Below are positions 1 to 8,550 of a stretch of 64,000 nucleotides of DNA, one piece after another. The stretch lies in contig NZ_CP045851.1 in NCBI RefSeq assembly GCF_009650215.1, positions 2,817,001 through 2,881,000 of the forward strand, written 5' to 3'. Position numbers and translations under genes: made by a program. Position 1 is the first letter of the stretch. The number at the start of each line of letters is the position of its first letter. The notes under the pieces were generated by a model. The model searched no databases. It was not told the DNA's origin and worked only from the letters and a program-made list of their open reading frames with translations. Source of the DNA: Actinomarinicola tropica (GTDB lineage: Bacteria > Actinomycetota > Acidimicrobiia > Acidimicrobiales > SKKL01).

Positions 1-643
<643 letters not shown>

Positions 644-650
644 CGGGCCC

Positions 651-656
651 AGCGTA
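651..656 (-). promoter_or_regulatory. -10 element of moaA (leaderless)
   Basis: Reads TACGCT on the minus strand, 7 nt before the moaA ATG at 643. It sits between the moeA stop and the moaA start, so moaA can be expressed independently of the upstream genes. Confidence 0.5.
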
Positions 657-660
657 GGGG

Positions 661-1875
661 TCAGCCGAGCAGGATCGCCTCGACGGTGCCGCCGGGTGCC
701 ACGCCGTCGCCGTCGGGCAGCACCGCGAGCGCCGACGCCGCCGCCATCGCCGAGAGCTGGTGGGACCCCTGGCCCCCGGCGGAGCGCACGTGGAAGCGCC
801 CGTCCTCGCCGTAGGCGGCCTGGACCCGCAGGAAGTGCGTCTTGCCGTCGGGGCGGCGGGCGAGCCCGTCGACCGCCACCGCGTCGACGATGAGCCGACC
901 GGGGCCCTCGTGACCCATCATCCGGCGGAGCCCGGGGCGGGCGAACAGCTCGAAGCTCACCATCGAGGACACCGGGTTACCCGGGAGGCCGAACACCGGC
1001 GTGCCGTCGACCGTGCCGAAGGCCAGCGGCTTCGCCGGCTTGATGGCGACCTGCATCCAGTCCATGTCGCCGAGGCGGTCGAGCACGACCTTGACGTAGT
1101 CGAAGTCGCCCATGCTGACGCCGCCGGACGTGACGAGGGCGTCGCAGCGCTCGACGCCGTCACGGATCGCCGCGGTGATGGCCGCCTCGTCGTCGGGGAC
1201 GATCCCGAGGTCGACCGACTCGCAGCCCAGCTCGTCGAGGAGCGCGAGCAGCGTGTGGCGGTTGGCGTCGCGGATCTGGCCCGGCTCGAGCGGTCCGGGG
1301 CCCTCGACCAGCTCGTCGCCGGTCGACATCACCCCGACGCGCGGCCTGCGGTGGACCTCGACCGTGCGTCGCCCGATGCCGGCGAGCACCCCGAGGTGCC
1401 CGGCGGTCAGCTCGACACCGGCGGCGACGACCGGATCGCCGGCGCGGAGGTCGTCGCCCGCCGGTCGGACGTGGTTGCCCGGTGCGACCTCGACGGTGAC
1501 CTCGACGCTCGATCCGTCGTCCGACGGCCGGCAGCGCTCGACCATGACGACGGCGTCGGCACCGGGCGGGATCGGGGCACCGGTCATGATCCGGGCCGCC
1601 GACCCCGACCGGACCTGCACCTCGCCGGACGAGCCGGCGGCGACGGTGCCGACGACGTCGAGGCGGACGGGACGCTCGTCGGTGGCGCCGACCGTGTCGG
1701 CGGCGACGACGGCGAACCCGTCCATCGCCGTGTTGGCGAACGGCGGGACGTCCTCGTCGGTGCGCACCTCGAGGGCGGTGACGAGGCCGCGCGCTGCGGC
1801 GAGGGGGACCTCCACCACGGGCAGCAGGTGGCAGTCCCGGAGGACCCGGGCGCGCGCCTCGCCGAGAGGGATCAC
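661..1875 (-). CDS. moeA: Molybdopterin molybdenumtransferase MoeA
   Basis: Inserts molybdate into adenylylated molybdopterin, the last common step of molybdenum cofactor synthesis. The 404-residue protein has the usual MoeA length and motifs: an N-terminal stretch with EDVPPFANTAMDGFAV, then TGAPIPPGADAVVMVE, the MogA-like domain with STGDELVEG and SGGVSMGDFDYV, and GLPGNPVSSMVSFE. The GTG start overlaps the galU stop by 4 bp (GTGA), so translation is probably coupled to galU. moaA lies directly downstream, which gives two cofactor genes side by side. Confidence 0.93.
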   Translation of the reverse strand: MIPLGEARARVLRDCHLLPVVEVPLAAARGLVTALEVRTDEDVPPFANTAMDGFAVVAADTVGATDERPVRLDVVGTVAAGSSGEVQVRSGSAARIMTGAPIPPGADAVVMVERCRPSDDGSSVEVTVEVAPGNHVRPAGDDLRAGDPVVAAGVELTAGHLGVLAGIGRRTVEVHRRPRVGVMSTGDELVEGPGPLEPGQIRDANRHTLLALLDELGCESVDLGIVPDDEAAITAAIRDGVERCDALVTSGGVSMGDFDYVKVVLDRLGDMDWMQVAIKPAKPLAFGTVDGTPVFGLPGNPVSSMVSFELFARPGLRRMMGHEGPGRLIVDAVAVDGLARRPDGKTHFLRVQAAYGEDGRFHVRSAGGQGSHQLSAMAAASALAVLPDGDGVAPGGTVEAILLG

Positions 1876-2771
1876 GACGGGTCGCCGATGCCCTCGCGCG
1901 CCGCGACGTCGCGGATCAGCGAGAGCAGGTCGGCTCGCAGGTCCTCCCTCTCGAGGCCGAGCTCGAGGACCGTGCGCAGGTAGTCGACCTTGTCGCCGAC
2001 GTCGAAGCGGCCCCCCTCGAAGACGAGCCCGTTGACCCCCGACCCCGCGGCGAGGGTGGCCATGGCGTCGGTGAGCTGGATCTCGCCGCCCTTGCCGGGG
2101 GCGGTGCGCTCGATGTGGTCGAAGATCTCCGGGGTGAAGACGTACCGGCCGATGACGGCGAGGTCCGACGGCGCCTCCTCCGGCGGCGGCTTCTCGACGA
2201 GCCCCCTCACCGCGACCAGGTCGTCGCGACCCTCGATCGGTTCGACCGCCGCCGAGCCGTACTTCGACACATCCTCCTTCGGCACCCGCATCAGGGCGAT
2301 CGTCGAGGTGCCGCGCTCCTCGGTGGCGGCGATCATCTCCCGCAGGAGCGGTGACCGTGGGTGCATCATGTCGTCCCCGAGGAGGACGGCGAAGGGCTCG
2401 TCGCCGACGTGCCGGCGGGCGACGCCCACGGCGTGGCCGAGGCCGAGCGCCTCCCCCTGGCGCACGAAGTGCACCTGGGCGAGGTCGGCCAGGGCGCGGA
2501 TCTGCTCGAGCTCGGCGGTCTTCCCGCCCGCCTCGAGGACTGCCTCGAGCTCGCGGGTGCGGTCGAAGTGGTCCTCGACCGCCTTCTTGTAGGGGCTGGT
2601 GACGATGAGGATGTCCTCGATGCCCGCGGCCACCGCCTCCTCGACGATGTACTGGATCGCCGGGCGGTCGATGATCGGCAGCACCTCCTTCGGCACCGAC
2701 TTGGTGAAGGGGAGGAAGCGGGTGCCCCAGCCGGCGGCGGGGATCACGGCCTTGCGGACCTTCGACATCAT
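1872..2771 (-). CDS. galU: UTP-glucose-1-phosphate uridylyltransferase
   Basis: Makes UDP-glucose from UTP and glucose 1-phosphate for cell-surface sugars. The 299-residue protein opens with the nucleotidyltransferase signature AAGWGTRFLPFTKSVPKE, followed by PIIDRPAIQYIVEEA, and is of normal GalU length. Two consecutive ATGs are possible (2771 and 2768). The GGAG at 2777-2774 lies inside the end of plsY and fits the second slightly better. The plsY stop and the first ATG share one base (TGATG). moeA overlaps the 3' end. Confidence 0.93.
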   Translation of the reverse strand: MMSKVRKAVIPAAGWGTRFLPFTKSVPKEVLPIIDRPAIQYIVEEAVAAGIEDILIVTSPYKKAVEDHFDRTRELEAVLEAGGKTAELEQIRALADLAQVHFVRQGEALGLGHAVGVARRHVGDEPFAVLLGDDMMHPRSPLLREMIAATEERGTSTIALMRVPKEDVSKYGSAAVEPIEGRDDLVAVRGLVEKPPPEEAPSDLAVIGRYVFTPEIFDHIERTAPGKGGEIQLTDAMATLAAGSGVNGLVFEGGRFDVGDKVDYLRTVLELGLEREDLRADLLSLIRDVAAREGIGDPS

Positions 2772-3394
2772 CACTCCAGTGTGCGGGGGGCGGGGTCGGG
2801 ACGTCGGGTGCGCTGCTCCTCGCCACGGAGCAGGCGACGGATGTTGCCGGCGTGGCGCAGCACGACGAGCAGCGCCAGCGCGGCGGCGGCCAGCACCTCC
2901 CCCAGGGGTCGGCCGGTCAACCCGACGCCGACCGGCAGGCCGACGGCCATGACGAGCGACCCGACCGACGCGATGCCGACCAGGCGACCGGCGAGCAGGA
3001 AGGCCGCGACGAGGACGACCGAGACGAGGGGCCACAGGACCAGCGCGACGCCACCGGCGGTGGCGACGCCCTTGCCGCCCCGGAAGCGCCGCTGGATCGG
3101 GGCGACGTGACCGACCACCGCGGCGAGGCCGCAGGCCAGGGCGAGCGGCCGCCCGATGAGCACCAGCGCGGCGAGGGCCGGGAGGAGGCCCTTCAGGAGG
3201 TCCACGACGAGCACCGCGACACCGGCGCGCCGCCCCATGAGCCGGTAGACGTTGCTCGCACCCGGGTTGCCCGAGCCCGCGGTGGTCGGGTCGACGCCGC
3301 GGCGCGTGCCGACGAGGACCGCGGTCGGGAGGGTGCCCAGGGCGTAGGACGCCAGCACCGCGCCCACCATCACGATCCCTGGCGCCCCGAACAC
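2771..3394 (-). CDS. plsY: Acyl-phosphate:glycerol-3-phosphate acyltransferase PlsY
   Basis: Membrane enzyme that transfers an acyl group from acyl phosphate to glycerol 3-phosphate, the first acylation in phospholipid synthesis. It has several hydrophobic segments and the three conserved PlsY loops: SGNPGASNVYR, the glycine-rich RFRGGKGVAT, and LRHAGNIRRLL near the C-terminus. The chosen GTG (3394) lies 7 nt after TAGGCT (3407-3402). Starting at ATG 3370 instead would give 199 residues. First gene of the plsY-galU-moeA run. Its -35 region is overlapped by the CIRCE-like palindrome at 3421-3447. Confidence 0.9.
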   Translation of the reverse strand: MFGAPGIVMVGAVLASYALGTLPTAVLVGTRRGVDPTTAGSGNPGASNVYRLMGRRAGVAVLVVDLLKGLLPALAALVLIGRPLALACGLAAVVGHVAPIQRRFRGGKGVATAGGVALVLWPLVSVVLVAAFLLAGRLVGIASVGSLVMAVGLPVGVGLTGRPLGEVLAAAALALLVVLRHAGNIRRLLRGEEQRTRRPDPAPRTLE

Positions 3395-3401
3395 GTCGCG
3401 G

Positions 3402-3421
3402 AGCCTAACGGGCGGTAGGCT
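3402..3421. promoter_or_regulatory. Head-to-head -10 elements of plsY and the fmdB-like gene
   Basis: AGCCTA (3402-3407) reads TAGGCT on the minus strand, 7 nt before the plsY GTG. TAGGCT (3416-3421) points the other way toward the zinc-ribbon gene. Only 8 bp separate them, so the two promoters must share space and probably regulators. Confidence 0.5.
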
Positions 3422-3447
3422 TGGCACTCGCAAGGCACGAGTGCCAA
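3421..3447. promoter_or_regulatory. CIRCE-like operator (HrcA site)
   Basis: TTGGCACTC, nine spacer bases, then GAGTGCCAA: a perfect 9-bp inverted repeat with the N9 spacing of CIRCE (consensus TTAGCACTC-N9-GAGTGCTAA). It covers the expected +1 region of the rightward promoter and the -35 region of plsY. CIRCE normally sits before groESL/dnaK, which are not in this window. Confidence 0.8.
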
Positions 3448-3490
3448 TCTGTTCCCCGCTCGTCCGATCCGCACGGAGGCCGGCCACCCG

Positions 3491-3802
3491 ATGCCCACCT
3501 ACCAGTACCGCTGCCGCGACTGCGGCGAGGACCTCGAGGTCGTCCAGTCCTTCACCGACGACGCCCTCACCACGTGCCCCAGCTGCGACGGTTCGCTGAA
3601 GAAGGTCTTCTCGGCGGTCGGCATCAGCTTCAAGGGCTCGGGCTTCTACAAGACCGACAGCCGGGGCGGCTCGTCGAGCTCCTCGTCGACCTCGAGCACC
3701 GAGAGCTCGTCGAGCAGCAGCTCGAGCAGCAGCTCGAGCAGCAGCTCCGACTCGTCCTCGAGCTCGTCGACCTCGTCGAGCACCTCGGCCGCCGCCTCCT
3801 GA
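3491..3802 (+). CDS. FmdB-family zinc-ribbon protein with long serine tail
   Basis: A 103-residue protein. The N-terminal 55 residues are a classic FmdB-type zinc ribbon: MPTYQYRCRDCGEDLE, then TTCPSCDG and KKVFSAVGISFKGSGFYKTD. The paired CX2C motifs should hold one zinc. The rest is an almost pure serine tail (about 38 Ser with a few Thr, Glu and Asp) encoded partly by three perfect 12-bp repeats. The family has no settled function; one member was linked to formamidase expression. GGAGG at 3475-3479 precedes the ATG by 11 nt. A CIRCE-like operator upstream suggests heat-shock control. Confidence 0.85.
   Translation: MPTYQYRCRDCGEDLEVVQSFTDDALTTCPSCDGSLKKVFSAVGISFKGSGFYKTDSRGGSSSSSSTSSTESSSSSSSSSSSSSSSDSSSSSSTSSSTSAAAS
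3712..3747 (+). repeat. Three perfect 12-bp tandem repeats in the serine tail
   Basis: The 12-mer GAGCAGCAGCTC occurs at 3712-3723, 3724-3735 and 3736-3747. The unit is a multiple of three, so slippage would change the number of serines without breaking the frame. Confidence 0.85.
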
Positions 3803-3814
3803 ACCTGCCCGTCG

Positions 3815-3835
3815 ACCGCCGCCGCTGCGGGCGGT
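3815..3835. terminator. Possible hairpin after the fmdB-like gene
   Basis: ACCGCC (3815-3820) pairs with GGCGGT (3830-3835) across a 9-nt loop, 12 bp after the stop codon. There is no T-run, so a terminator role is tentative. Its right edge merges with a TAGCGT hexamer that may serve the next gene. Confidence 0.25.
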
Positions 3836-3885
3836 AGCGTCGGCGTCGCTTCCCCCTCCTGCACCGCCTGGAACAGGAGGTCCCC

Positions 3886-4551
3886 GTGGCCCCGAGCCCG
3901 CTCCCCTCTCGCGCCACCCTGGCGCGCCGCCCTCGCCGACGCCTCGTGGTCGCCCTCCGTCGCCAGCCCGTCGTCTTCTGGGCGCTGGCCGCGCTGGCCG
4001 GCATCGCCACCTACGCCACCGTCGCCGGTGCGCTGCAGCGGGCGACCGCCGGGGCCGAGGCCTACGGCGACCTCGTGCCCGTCCTCGTCGCCCGAGAGGA
4101 CCTCGCGGCCGGCGCGACACTCGATGCCGGCCAGGTCGAGGTGCGACGTCTCCCGGCGTCGCTGGTCCCCACCGACGCCCTCGCGTCACTGCCGGAGGGG
4201 CGATCGGTGCGGAGCCCCGTGCTGGCCGGGGAGGCGGTGGCGGCGTCGCGCCTCGCCCCCGACGGCGCGATCGGCGTCGCCGGCCAGCTGGCTCCCACCG
4301 AGCGGGCTGTCGCCGTGCCCACGGACCACCACCGGCCACCGCTCGCCGTCGGCCAGCGCGTCGACGTCCTGGCCACCGTCGATCCGACGCTCGCCACCGG
4401 CCGTGGGCCCACGACCCCTGTCGCCACCTCCGCGCGGGTCCTCGTCGTGGAGGACGCCGGGATCACCGTCGCGGTGGGGTCCGACGACGCCGCCCGCCTC
4501 GCGACCGCGATGGCCACGAGCGTCGTCACCGTCGTGATCTCGCCGGGCTGA
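3886..4551 (+). CDS. SAF/RcpC-CpaB-like domain membrane protein
   Basis: A 221-residue protein with an arginine-rich N-terminus, one membrane segment (about residues 28-46, VVFWALAALAGIATYATVAG) and an exported SAF domain starting near VPVLVAREDLAAGATLDAGQVEVRRLP. This is the CpaB/RcpC and flagellar FlgA type of fold, usually part of pilus or flagellar base assembly. No other pilus genes are nearby, so its partner is unknown. The GTG start is backed by a strong AGGAGG at 3875-3880. Confidence 0.7.
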   Translation: MAPSPLPSRATLARRPRRRLVVALRRQPVVFWALAALAGIATYATVAGALQRATAGAEAYGDLVPVLVAREDLAAGATLDAGQVEVRRLPASLVPTDALASLPEGRSVRSPVLAGEAVAASRLAPDGAIGVAGQLAPTERAVAVPTDHHRPPLAVGQRVDVLATVDPTLATGRGPTTPVATSARVLVVEDAGITVAVGSDDAARLATAMATSVVTVVISPG

Positions 4552-4563
4552 GCCGACCGGAGG

Positions 4564-5286
4564 TCAGCCGGACGACGTCGAGGGGATGATCCGGGGCGTC
4601 CAGGGACGGGCCCGGTCGAAGTGGTGGCCGACGACCTCGCCCTCGGGCAGCTTGGCGAGGAAGTCCGCCGGCCCGTCGAAGTCCGGCATCTCGACGTAGA
4701 CGGCACCGAGCGCCGCGGGCACGTGGGCGTCGCTCCCGGCACCGGCGAGCAGCCCGTGGGCGGCGGCGTACTCCGCGGCCTCCCGGTTGAGGTGCTCGAG
4801 GCTGGTCTTGCCGTTGCGCACCTCCATCACGTCGACGAGGCCCGCCGCCACCAGCTCGTCGATGCTCTCGGCCCGGAGGTTCGCCCGCATCGGGTCGAAC
4901 GGGTGGGGCACGTAGACCACGCCGCCCTGGGCCCGGATCCGCTCGGCCGCCTCGCGCGGCCCCACGCCGAAGGGGATCCGCTCGGTGAGGAACAGCCCGA
5001 TGATCTCGCCGAGCTGGGTCCGCAGCTCCTCCCCGACGACGACGCGGCACGGCAGGCGCGCCGCCAGCTCCTCGGCACCGGCGATGGCGTTGTGGTCGGT
5101 GATGCACAGCACGTCGATGCCGCTGTCGACGACGGCCTCCTCGACCTCGTCGGGGGTCGTCGTCGAGTCACCCGACCACATCGTGTGCGAGTGCATGTCG
5201 ACCCGGACCCACCCCGGTCGGAGCGGGCGTGCCAGGTGCGGGTGGCGGTCGACCGCCGTCTCGGGCGGCCCGTCGGTCGAGGTCAC
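4564..5286 (-). CDS. PHP-domain metal-dependent phosphoesterase
   Basis: A 240-residue PHP-fold protein. The metal-ligand motifs are in order: DMHSHTMWSGDS, CITDHNAI, VVGEEL, YVPHPFDP and GSDAH. This matches stand-alone PHP phosphatases related to the 3',5'-nucleoside bisphosphate phosphatase TrpH/YciV type. Substrate cannot be read from the sequence. GTG at 5286 follows TAGGCT (5300-5295) by 8 nt with no Shine-Dalgarno, indicating a leaderless mRNA. The gene converges with the SAF-domain gene, 12 bp away. Confidence 0.82.
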   Translation of the reverse strand: MTSTDGPPETAVDRHPHLARPLRPGWVRVDMHSHTMWSGDSTTTPDEVEEAVVDSGIDVLCITDHNAIAGAEELAARLPCRVVVGEELRTQLGEIIGLFLTERIPFGVGPREAAERIRAQGGVVYVPHPFDPMRANLRAESIDELVAAGLVDVMEVRNGKTSLEHLNREAAEYAAAHGLLAGAGSDAHVPAALGAVYVEMPDFDGPADFLAKLPEGEVVGHHFDRARPWTPRIIPSTSSG

Positions 5287-5315
5287 GGGGGCCGAGCCTA
5301 CCCGTGACCTCCCGT

Positions 5316-5666
5316 TCACCCGGCCGGCGCCACGTAGGCGTAGAGGAGGCGGCACGGCCGGTCGGTGGCGGCCTCCATGTCGTGCTCGACCCCGGCGGGG
5401 ATGTGCACGTACGAGCCGGGTCCGAGCTCCCGACCGAGGATCCGAGCCACGCCGTCGAGCACCCCGACGTGGTGGTGGTTGGCGCGGTGCGCGTGGGCGC
5501 CGAGGTGGTGGCCGCCCTCGATGGTCAGGATCCCCTGCATCGACGTGGCGTCCCGCCAGAGCACCTGGTTCCCCACGCCGGGGATGTGGCCGAGCGCCTC
5601 GACGGGCAGCCGCTCGATCTCCTCCGGCGTCAGGACGGTCGACCGTCGGACCTGGGTCGCATCCAT
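5316..5666 (-). CDS. Small cupin-domain protein
   Basis: A 116-residue single-domain cupin. The first cupin motif is visible as GGHHLGAHAHRANHHHVGVLDG and the second as GSYVHIPAGVEHDMEA, giving several histidines suitable for a metal site. It resembles small sensor or isomerase-like cupins, and no substrate can be assigned. The start is well supported by GGAGGTGAGCG directly before ATG. It lies alone between the PHP gene and the divergent MFS gene. Confidence 0.78.
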   Translation of the reverse strand: MDATQVRRSTVLTPEEIERLPVEALGHIPGVGNQVLWRDATSMQGILTIEGGHHLGAHAHRANHHHVGVLDGVARILGRELGPGSYVHIPAGVEHDMEAATDRPCRLLYAYVAPAG

Positions 5667-5753
5667 CGCTCACCTCCACGGGACTCGCTCACCTGCAGTC
5701 TCCCCCGTCGGGCCCGCCCACCCAAGGGGCGAAGGTCACCGAGGCGACGGCCG

Positions 5754-5759
5754 TACGCT
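5754..5759 (+). promoter_or_regulatory. -10 element of the MFS gene (leaderless)
   Basis: TACGCT ends 7 nt before GTG 5767. The GGAGG that overlaps the start is too close to act as a Shine-Dalgarno sequence. Confidence 0.5.
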
Positions 5760-5766
5760 CACGGAG

Positions 5767-7236
5767 GTGGCGACCGGATCGACCGACGAGGGAGGCACGG
5801 CGGGCGGACCGTCGGTGCGCGTCGACGAGGCGGCAGGGCGATGGGTGCTGGTCGCCACGATCCTCGGCTCGGGCATGACGATGCTCGACAGCACCGTCGT
5901 CAACGTCGCGCTCCCCCGCCTGGGCGACGACCTCGGCAGCGACTTCGCCGGCCTCCAGTGGGTCGTCAACGGGTACATGCTCGCCCTCGCCTCGTTGATC
6001 CTCCTCGGGGGCTCACTCGGCGACCGCCTCGGGCGACGACGGGTGTTCACCGCCGGTGCCGTGGCGTTCACCGCGGCCTCGCTCCTCTGCGCCGTCGCGC
6101 CCTCGGTGGAGGCGCTCGTGGCGGCGCGGGTCCTCCAGGGCGTGGGCGGCGCCCTTCTCACCCCCGGCAGCCTGGCGATCATCCACGCCACGATCCACCC
6201 CGACGACCGGGGCCGCGCCATCGGCACGTGGTCGGGGCTCGGCGGCATCACGACGGCCATCGGCCCGTTCCTCGGCGGATGGATCGTCGACGTCGCGTCC
6301 TGGCGCTGGATCTTCCTCATCAACCTGCCGCTCGGCGCGCTCGTCACCTACGTGGCCGTGACCCGCCTCCCCGAGACCCGGGACGCCGAGGCGTCGACGC
6401 ACCTGGACCTCGCCGGCGCGGCGCTCGGCGCGGGCGGGCTCGCCGTCCTCACGTGGGGGCTCATCGAGGCCCGGACCGCCGGGGTGGCCGCGGGCCTCGT
6501 GCTGCTCGCCCTCTTCGTGGCCGTCGAGCGGCGCACGACCGACCCCATGCTCGTCGTGTCGATCTTCAGGTCCCGGGCGTTCTCGGCGACGAACGGGGCG
6601 ACGCTGTTCATCTACGGCGCGCTCGGGGCGTCGATGTTCATGATCGCCCTGGTCCTGCAGCGGGCGATGGGCTACTCGCCGCTCGAAGCCGGAGCGGCGA
6701 CGGTGCCGGTGACCCTCGTCCTCCTCGTGGCGTCGCCCTGGGCCGGGGCGCTGGCCCAGCGCATCGGGCCGCGGCTGCCGATGACCGTCGGGCCGCTCGG
6801 CATCGCCGCAGGTCTGGTCCTCATGCGCCGCATCGCACCGGGCGCGGGCTACGCCGAGGCGGTGCTGCCCGCCGTGCTCGGGCTGGCCGCCGGACTCGCC
6901 CTCACGGTGGCGCCGCTGACGGCGACGGCTCTCGCCACCGCCCCGGATCGCCACGCCGGTCTGGCCTCGGGGGTGAACAACGCCGTCGCCCGCACCGGCC
7001 AGCTCCTCGCCGTCGCGGTCATCCCCCTCGTCGCCGGCTTCGCGCCCGGCGTGGAGGTGGCGCCCGACGAGCTGGTCGTCGGCTTCCACACGGTCTCGAC
7101 GGTCGTCGCCGCCGGTGTGGTCGTCGCCGCGGCGTTCGCCTGGGCGTTCGTCCCGGTCGACGCGCTCGATCCGGGACGACCGACCGGTCCCTCGGGGTCA
7201 GCGGCCGCCGAGCGACACGTCGTCGATGACGAGTGA
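5767..7236 (+). CDS. MFS drug-resistance type exporter (DHA2, EmrB/QacA family)
   Basis: A 489-residue inner-membrane protein of 14-segment DHA2 type. Early motifs are MTMLDSTVVNVALPRLGDDL (motif D1-like), the loop GSLGDRLGRRRVF (motif A) and LQGVGGALLTPGSLAIIHATIHPDDRGRAIGTWSG (motif C region). It should export small hydrophobic compounds using the proton gradient; the real substrate is unknown. Its 3' end overlaps the convergent tldE-like gene by 39 bp. Confidence 0.88.
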   Translation: MATGSTDEGGTAGGPSVRVDEAAGRWVLVATILGSGMTMLDSTVVNVALPRLGDDLGSDFAGLQWVVNGYMLALASLILLGGSLGDRLGRRRVFTAGAVAFTAASLLCAVAPSVEALVAARVLQGVGGALLTPGSLAIIHATIHPDDRGRAIGTWSGLGGITTAIGPFLGGWIVDVASWRWIFLINLPLGALVTYVAVTRLPETRDAEASTHLDLAGAALGAGGLAVLTWGLIEARTAGVAAGLVLLALFVAVERRTTDPMLVVSIFRSRAFSATNGATLFIYGALGASMFMIALVLQRAMGYSPLEAGAATVPVTLVLLVASPWAGALAQRIGPRLPMTVGPLGIAAGLVLMRRIAPGAGYAEAVLPAVLGLAAGLALTVAPLTATALATAPDRHAGLASGVNNAVARTGQLLAVAVIPLVAGFAPGVEVAPDELVVGFHTVSTVVAAGVVVAAAFAWAFVPVDALDPGRPTGPSGSAAAERHVVDDE

Positions 7237-8550
7237 GGCCATGCCCGCGCCGCTCGGGAGCCACTCGATGTCGGCGCCGACCTCGCGGAGGTCGAGCAGC
7301 ATCCTCTGGAGGGACCCGGCGACGGTGACCTCCCGCACCGGCTCGGCCAGCGCCCCGCCGCGGATCATGCGGCCCTCGGCGCCGACGCTGAAGTCGCCGG
7401 ACACCGGGTTGACGCCCGAGTGGAGGCCGTTGAAGGACCGGACCGCGAACCCCAGCTCGACGTCGGCGAGGAGCTCGTCGGCCGAGCGTGCGCCGGGCTC
7501 GACGACGAGCACCTGCACGCCGGGGCTCGGCAGGCTCCGGGAGCCCCGGACGGCGGAGGCGGTGGAGGCCGTGCCGGCTCGCCGGCCCGTGGTGCCGTCG
7601 TAGAGGAAGCCGCGGAGGACCCCGTCGTCGACGAGGACGTTGCGCCGGGTCGCGAGCCCCTCGCCGTCGTGGCTGTCGGCGCCGAGCGAGCGCAGGTCGG
7701 TCGGGTCGTCGACCAGTCGGAGCACCGGCGACGCGATGGCGTCGCCGCGGCGGTCGGCGAAGGGCGACCGCCCCTTCAGCACGGCGTCGCCGGTCAGCGT
7801 GCCCGCGACGATGCCGAGCAACATCGCGGCCAGGCGGGGCTCGACGACCAGGGTGAGGCGCTGGGACGCCACCGGTCGCCCGCCGAGGAGCTCGGTGGCC
7901 CGGTGGACGGCGTCGGCCACCACCGCGTCGTCGTCGAGGTCGCCCGGGGCGCGTGCGGCGTCCACCCCGGCACCGGTGGCGGTGTCGTCGCCCTCCCCCG
8001 CGATGGCGCTCACCGACAGCGAGCAGGAGGTGCCGCGCGTGGCCAGCGCGAGACCGGCGGTCGAGGCGAGGGCGACCCGCGACGCCCCGTCGGACCAGAT
8101 GGCGGTGCGCACCGAGCGCACGCGCGGGTCGCCCGCACGCACGCGGCGCTCGAGGTCCACGGCTCGGGCGATCTTGTCGGGCTCGGCCATGGCCAGCGAC
8201 TCGTCGCGCCAGTGGTCGACCTCGATCGCCACCACGCCGTCCGGCTCGACCAGTCCCACGTGCTCGTCGGGCGTGGCGAAGGCCGCGTTGTCGCGTGCCT
8301 CGGCCAGCGTGTCGTCGAGGACCTCGGGATCGAGCGAGCCGGCGTGGGCGAACCCCTCCCGACCATCGCGGATCACGCGGATGCCCGCGCCGTGGGAGGT
8401 CGCCGACGTGAACGACTCGACCTCGCCGCCGTGGACCCGGACGGTCGTTCGCCGGGACTCGCCGATGGTGACCTCGAGCTGCTCGCCCGCGTCGGCGCGC
8501 TCGACGAGCCCCCGGGCGAGCCGGAGGAGGGAGTCGTCCGGGTCGCTCAC
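7198..8550 (-). CDS. tldE: TldE/PmbA-type metallopeptidase subunit
   Basis: A 450-residue member of the TldD/PmbA family that lacks the HEXXXH metal site found in TldD, as expected for the TldE/PmbA half of the heterodimer. Typical segments are TTVRVHGGEVESFTSATSHGAGIRVI and, near the end, GVNPVSGDFSVGAEGRMIRGG. TldD/TldE proteases mature peptide natural products or degrade antitoxin peptides; no precursor peptide is obvious here. The GTG start overlaps the tldD stop by 4 bp. Confidence 0.87.
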   Translation of the reverse strand: MSDPDDSLLRLARGLVERADAGEQLEVTIGESRRTTVRVHGGEVESFTSATSHGAGIRVIRDGREGFAHAGSLDPEVLDDTLAEARDNAAFATPDEHVGLVEPDGVVAIEVDHWRDESLAMAEPDKIARAVDLERRVRAGDPRVRSVRTAIWSDGASRVALASTAGLALATRGTSCSLSVSAIAGEGDDTATGAGVDAARAPGDLDDDAVVADAVHRATELLGGRPVASQRLTLVVEPRLAAMLLGIVAGTLTGDAVLKGRSPFADRRGDAIASPVLRLVDDPTDLRSLGADSHDGEGLATRRNVLVDDGVLRGFLYDGTTGRRAGTASTASAVRGSRSLPSPGVQVLVVEPGARSADELLADVELGFAVRSFNGLHSGVNPVSGDFSVGAEGRMIRGGALAEPVREVTVAGSLQRMLLDLREVGADIEWLPSGAGMASLVIDDVSLGGR

